In this document: positions 5,509 to 7,877 of the stretch, in pieces | How the letters are laid out: every line of letters begins with the position of its first letter | How positions within the stretch are numbered: the stretch's first letter is position 1 | NCBI GenBank assembly: GCA_013153675.1 | Contig: JAADEA010000134.1 | Location: forward strand, 1-7,877 | Source: Campylobacterota bacterium | Lineage (GTDB): Bacteria; Campylobacterota; Campylobacteria; Campylobacterales; Sulfurovaceae | Direction of reading: 5' to 3' | DNA: 7,877 nt | Notes under the pieces: model-generated | The model's input: the letters and a program-made list of their open reading frames with translations, nothing else | Told to the model about the DNA's origin: nothing | Databases searched by the model: none | Position numbers and translations under genes: made by a program

Positions 5509-6463
5509 AACTATACAAAAGATAGTAAAATTTCTAAATAGCTGGACGGGAACAATTATAATTGTCCTTTTATTAATCTTTTTTGTAGCTCAATCTTTTG
5601 TAATTCCAAGTGGATCTATGAAAAGAACTCTTTTAATTGGAGATTTTCTATTTGCAAAAAAGTTTGCCTATGGAATTCCTATTCCAGAGATTCCTTGGCT
5701 TGGATGGAAAGTATTCCCAGATTTTAATCATAATGGGCATTTAATAGAAGGACCTCGTCCAAAAAGAGCAGATATTGTTATTTTTTATGTACCAACAAAC
5801 CGAAAAGATCATTTTGTTAAAAGATGTGTAGCAGTAGGAGGAGATGAAATTATCTACTATAACAAACACCTTTTAATCCACTTTCATGAAGGTGATGAAT
5901 ATATTAAAAAGAACTATCCTCCCAAAAAGATTGTAAAAGTTTTTGGAAAATTGTGGGTTGATAATCCATATATGGATAAATTCCCAGGTATTCAATATCT
6001 TCCAGAAAATAGATATAATAGCTTTGAATTAATGTTATACTCATTTCCATCAGTAGATATGAAGCCAATATTAGCTCAAGGTCTAAAAGATGCTCCAGTC
6101 TATTCTCTAAGAGGAATTCCGGTAAATGCTTTTTATAAAAAAGTTCCAAATGATTGTTACTATATGATAGGAGATAATAGAGATGACTCTGATGATAGTA
6201 GATTTTGGGGATGTGTTCCATACTCTTTAATTATCGGAAAACCATGGCTTATATACTTTAGTATGGAGTTTAGAAGTTATGATAGAGTAATGTATGGAAA
6301 AGGTGGAGGAAAAGATCATCATCTTTTAAAGAAAATTTGTAAAGGTGTCCCTCTTGAATCAAAAGAGTGTAGAAACAGATGGGAGAGATATAGATTTAGC
6401 CCAAGATGGGAGAGAGTGGGAAGATTAATAGAAAAATTTCAATATGAGGTACCAACAAGATGA
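5501..6463 (+). CDS. lepB: Signal peptidase I
   Basis: LepB cuts signal peptides from exported proteins on the outer face of the inner membrane. The 320-residue protein has a single N-terminal membrane segment (about 17-35). The catalytic serine Ser39 is in PSGSM (36-40), right after it, and the general base Lys107 is in DHFVKRCVAVGGDEI. The C-terminal box GDNRDDSDDSRFWG (224-237) contains the conserved Ser/Asp/Arg residues. The stretch between Lys107 and that box is about 115 residues, rich in aromatic and lysine residues, and a basic tail of some 60 residues follows the catalytic core. The ATG at 5501 lies inside the end of folD, with AGGA at 5491-5494 and 6-nt spacing. The stop overlaps the start of the M50 protease gene by 4 bp (ATGA), so the two proteins are probably made by coupled translation. 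Confidence 0.97.
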   Translation: MNKTIQKIVKFLNSWTGTIIIVLLLIFFVAQSFVIPSGSMKRTLLIGDFLFAKKFAYGIPIPEIPWLGWKVFPDFNHNGHLIEGPRPKRADIVIFYVPTNRKDHFVKRCVAVGGDEIIYYNKHLLIHFHEGDEYIKKNYPPKKIVKVFGKLWVDNPYMDKFPGIQYLPENRYNSFELMLYSFPSVDMKPILAQGLKDAPVYSLRGIPVNAFYKKVPNDCYYMIGDNRDDSDDSRFWGCVPYSLIIGKPWLIYFSMEFRSYDRVMYGKGGGKDHHLLKKICKGVPLESKECRNRWERYRFSPRWERVGRLIEKFQYEVPTR

Positions 6464-7110
6464 GCCAAGCAGATATATTAAGAGTAATTGCCTCTATTTT
6501 AGCCCTTGCTATTGCAATTATTGGACATGAGATAATGCATGGCTATATAGCCTATAAATATGGAGATGATACTGCAAAAAGAGCTGGAAGATTAACAATA
6601 AATCCAATTTCTCATATAGATCCAATAGGGACTATATTGGTTCCAGCTATTTTATATCTATCACATGCTCCATTTCTATTTGGATGGGCAAAACCAGTGC
6701 CAGTAGATATGAATAGAGTTATAAGAAATGGAGGATATTCAGCAGCTATTGCAGTAGCTCTTGCTGGAATTACATATAATTTAATAGTAGCAGCATTAGC
6801 AGCTACACTTTTGCCACTATTTATGCCACCTCATTCATTTTTTGAACTATTTATACTCTATTTTTTAACAGAGCTTGTAATTATTAATGTAGTACTTGCT
6901 GTATTTAATTTATGGCCTATTCCTCCATTAGATGGCTCTCAAGCTCTATTATATCTTGCTTTAAAATTTAAGTTATATAAACTTGCCTCTTTTTATGAGA
7001 GAATCTATCCATATGGAATGATGATTGTTCTACTTATTCTATTTATTCCTCAACTATCATATATTCTATTTTTACCAGTTCAATGGATATTAGATATACT
7101 ATTGCCATAA
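6460..7110 (+). CDS. Site-2 protease-like M50 family membrane metalloprotease
   Basis: A 216-residue integral membrane protein with about five or six hydrophobic segments. Zinc ligands are His23 and His27 in GHEIMH (22-27), with Glu24 as the catalytic base, and the third ligand Asp158 is in WPIPPLDG (152-159). NPISHIDPIGT (48-58) is another family block. There is no PDZ or CBS domain, which places it among the small site-2 proteases rather than full RseP. The central motif reads LAGITYN (101-107), whereas many family members have LAGPxxN. Enzymes of this family cut within the membrane, for example anti-sigma factors or leftover signal peptides; the substrate here is unknown. A GAGG at 6446-6449 precedes the ATG by 10 nt. 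It overlaps lepB by 4 bp and is followed 9 bp later by rpiB. H. pylori has, as I recall, an uncharacterised membrane-protein gene at the same place. Confidence 0.9.
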   Translation: MSQADILRVIASILALAIAIIGHEIMHGYIAYKYGDDTAKRAGRLTINPISHIDPIGTILVPAILYLSHAPFLFGWAKPVPVDMNRVIRNGGYSAAIAVALAGITYNLIVAALAATLLPLFMPPHSFFELFILYFLTELVIINVVLAVFNLWPIPPLDGSQALLYLALKFKLYKLASFYERIYPYGMMIVLLILFIPQLSYILFLPVQWILDILLP

Positions 7111-7119
7111 GGAGTTTTA

Positions 7120-7563
7120 ATGAAGATTTATGTTGCTACCGATCATGCAGGATTTGCTTATAAAGAGTTGATTTTAGAACATCTAAAATCAAAGGGCATT
7201 GAAGCAATAGATTTAGGACCCTCTTCTAATGATAGAGTAGATTATCCAGACTTTGCAAAAAAATGTGCCCTTGCAGTAAAAGAGGATAGTAATTCACTTG
7301 GAATATTAGTATGTGGTACAGGAATTGGAATGAGTATTGCAGCAAATAAAGTAAAAGGTATTAGAGCAGCACTTTGTCATGATGCATATACAGCTAAAAT
7401 GGCAAGAGCACACAATAATGCTCAAATTTTATGTTTTGGAGAAAGAGTTGTAGGATGGGGAGTTGCCCAATCTATAATAGATGCCTTTTTAGATAGCCAT
7501 TTTGAGGGAGGAAGGCACGAAAATAGAGTTAAAAAGATATCTGCTATTGAAGAAGTAAACTAA
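7120..7563 (+). CDS. rpiB: Ribose-5-phosphate isomerase B
   Basis: RpiB interconverts ribose 5-phosphate and ribulose 5-phosphate in the non-oxidative pentose phosphate pathway. The 147-residue length is normal for the RpiB/LacA/LacB family. Visible residues are Asp8-His9 in ATDHAG (6-11), DYPDFA (41-46), the catalytic Cys65 with Thr67 in LVCGTGIGMSIAANK (63-77), HDAYTAKMARAHNNA (87-101, with His98), and the phosphate-binding GGRHENRV (130-137; Arg132, His133, Arg136). Cys65 argues for true RpiB specificity. An AAGGAG at 7109-7114, overlapping the stop of the M50 gene, gives 5-nt spacing to the ATG. It is the last gene of the folD operon; its TAA overlaps the stop of the convergent thiL by 4 bp, and I see no hairpin with a T-run after it. 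Confidence 0.97.
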   Translation: MKIYVATDHAGFAYKELILEHLKSKGIEAIDLGPSSNDRVDYPDFAKKCALAVKEDSNSLGILVCGTGIGMSIAANKVKGIRAALCHDAYTAKMARAHNNAQILCFGERVVGWGVAQSIIDAFLDSHFEGGRHENRVKKISAIEEVN

Positions 7564-7877
7564 AAATGATGGGAGTAGCAAGGATATCTCCTTCTATTCT
7601 CATTAGAAGCTTTGGCAAATATTGTTAAGGGTGTATTAGTTTTTTTAGCAATCTCTTGAATTTTATCTAAATATTTTGGATCAAAACCAATTAACATCTC
7701 ATACTCTTCACCACTTAAACCAATATCTTCTGAAATATTAAGAAGCTCTATAAATCCTAAATCATTAATATCTAAAAGTTTATTTAAATCACAATATAAT
7801 CCATCTGAAATATCCATTCCCACTTTTAGATATTGACGTGCACTATATATAAAACTATCTCTTAACTTTGGTCTTAT
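7560..7877 (-). CDS. thiL: Thiamine-monophosphate kinase, C-terminal part (cut by right edge)
   Basis: ThiL phosphorylates thiamine monophosphate to thiamine diphosphate with ATP. The frame is open from the right edge to TAG at 7562-7560, giving the last 105 residues; the GTG at 7823 is an internal valine, because conserved sequence (IRPKLRD at visible residues 1-7) continues upstream. The family signature MDISDGLYCDL (visible residues 21-31) has the aspartates that bind metal in the AIRS-type ATP-binding fold, and GEEYEMLIGF (56-65) matches the usual GEDYELLF block, with Glu in place of the first Asp. The N-terminal half and any leader (a TPP riboswitch cannot be assessed) are outside the window. 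It converges on rpiB with a 4-bp overlap of coding sequence. Confidence 0.92.
   Translation of the reverse strand: MRPKLRDSFIYSARQYLKVGMDISDGLYCDLNKLLDINDLGFIELLNISEDIGLSGEEYEMLIGFDPKYLDKIQEIAKKTNTPLTIFAKASNENRRRYPCYSHHF

Noticed and set aside
5552..5565. Perfect 14-bp palindrome ACAATTATAATTGT near the start of lepB
   Set aside because: It encodes the Thr/Ile/Val membrane segment, is nearly all A and T, and about one such palindrome is expected by chance in a window of this size and composition.
5904..6221. Minus-strand open frame of 105 codons
   Set aside because: Antisense to lepB, including the conserved GDNRDDSDDSR box; no start signals.
7580..7593. Small hairpin AAGGA-TATC-TCCTT after rpiB
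   Set aside because: The stem is only 5 bp with no T-run, and it lies in thiL coding sequence; not a credible terminator.
7560..7823. Treating the last minus-strand frame as a complete small gene starting at GTG 7823
   Set aside because: The frame stays open to the right edge with ThiL-like sequence, and the ThiL signature begins right at that GTG, so it is an internal codon of a cut gene.
1..7877. Mobile elements, CRISPR array, tRNA/rRNA, riboswitch or a defence cassette
   Set aside because: No transposase, terminal repeats, spaced direct repeats, clover-leaf sequences or defence domains were seen; composition is even and every gap is under 100 bp.

Overview
This 7.9-kb stretch is AT-rich (roughly 30% G+C by eye) and densely packed, and it reads as ordinary chromosome of a member of the Campylobacterota (former Epsilonproteobacteria). 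The strongest reason is the gene order folD-lepB-M50 peptidase-rpiB, which I recall from Helicobacter pylori (folD-lepB also from Campylobacter). The AT-rich codon use, promoters with a good -10 box but no clear -35 box, and a small periplasmic cytochrome c agree with this. Genus cannot be fixed from the window. I see no insertion sequence, phage gene, tRNA, rRNA or CRISPR array.

Layout from left to right. Positions 1-3016 hold a minus-strand set transcribed proA, then an ATP-binding cassette ATPase, then a TamA-like outer-membrane assembly protein that runs off the left edge. The three genes overlap end to start (26 and 14 bp), so they are probably one transcript, although their products have no obvious shared task. 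A 92-bp intergenic region with two self-symmetric -10 elements separates proA from the divergent sixA-like phosphatase gene (3109-3609, GTG start). That gene meets a minus-strand DUF2059 secreted-protein gene stop codon to stop codon. Upstream of the DUF2059 gene lies a minus-strand c-type cytochrome gene that I start at a TTG.

A second compact divergent promoter (about 4615-4621) serves the cytochrome on one strand and a four-gene plus-strand operon on the other: folD (one-carbon metabolism), lepB (signal peptidase I), a small site-2 protease-like M50 metalloprotease, and rpiB (pentose phosphate isomerase). The first three overlap by 8 and 4 bp, and rpiB follows after 9 bp. At the right edge the 3' part of thiL (thiamine monophosphate kinase) comes in on the minus strand and overlaps the rpiB stop by 4 bp.

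Functionally, most genes are housekeeping (proline, folate and thiamine cofactors, pentose phosphates). A visible envelope theme runs through the rest: LepB with a membrane protease, TamA-like outer-membrane assembly, a periplasmic cytochrome and a secreted DUF2059 protein. I do not see evidence for a new multi-gene system. The points most worth a look are the symmetric divergent promoters, the LepB/M50 pairing, the lone ABC ATPase between proA and tamA, and a perfect 10-bp hairpin inside the sixA coding sequence.
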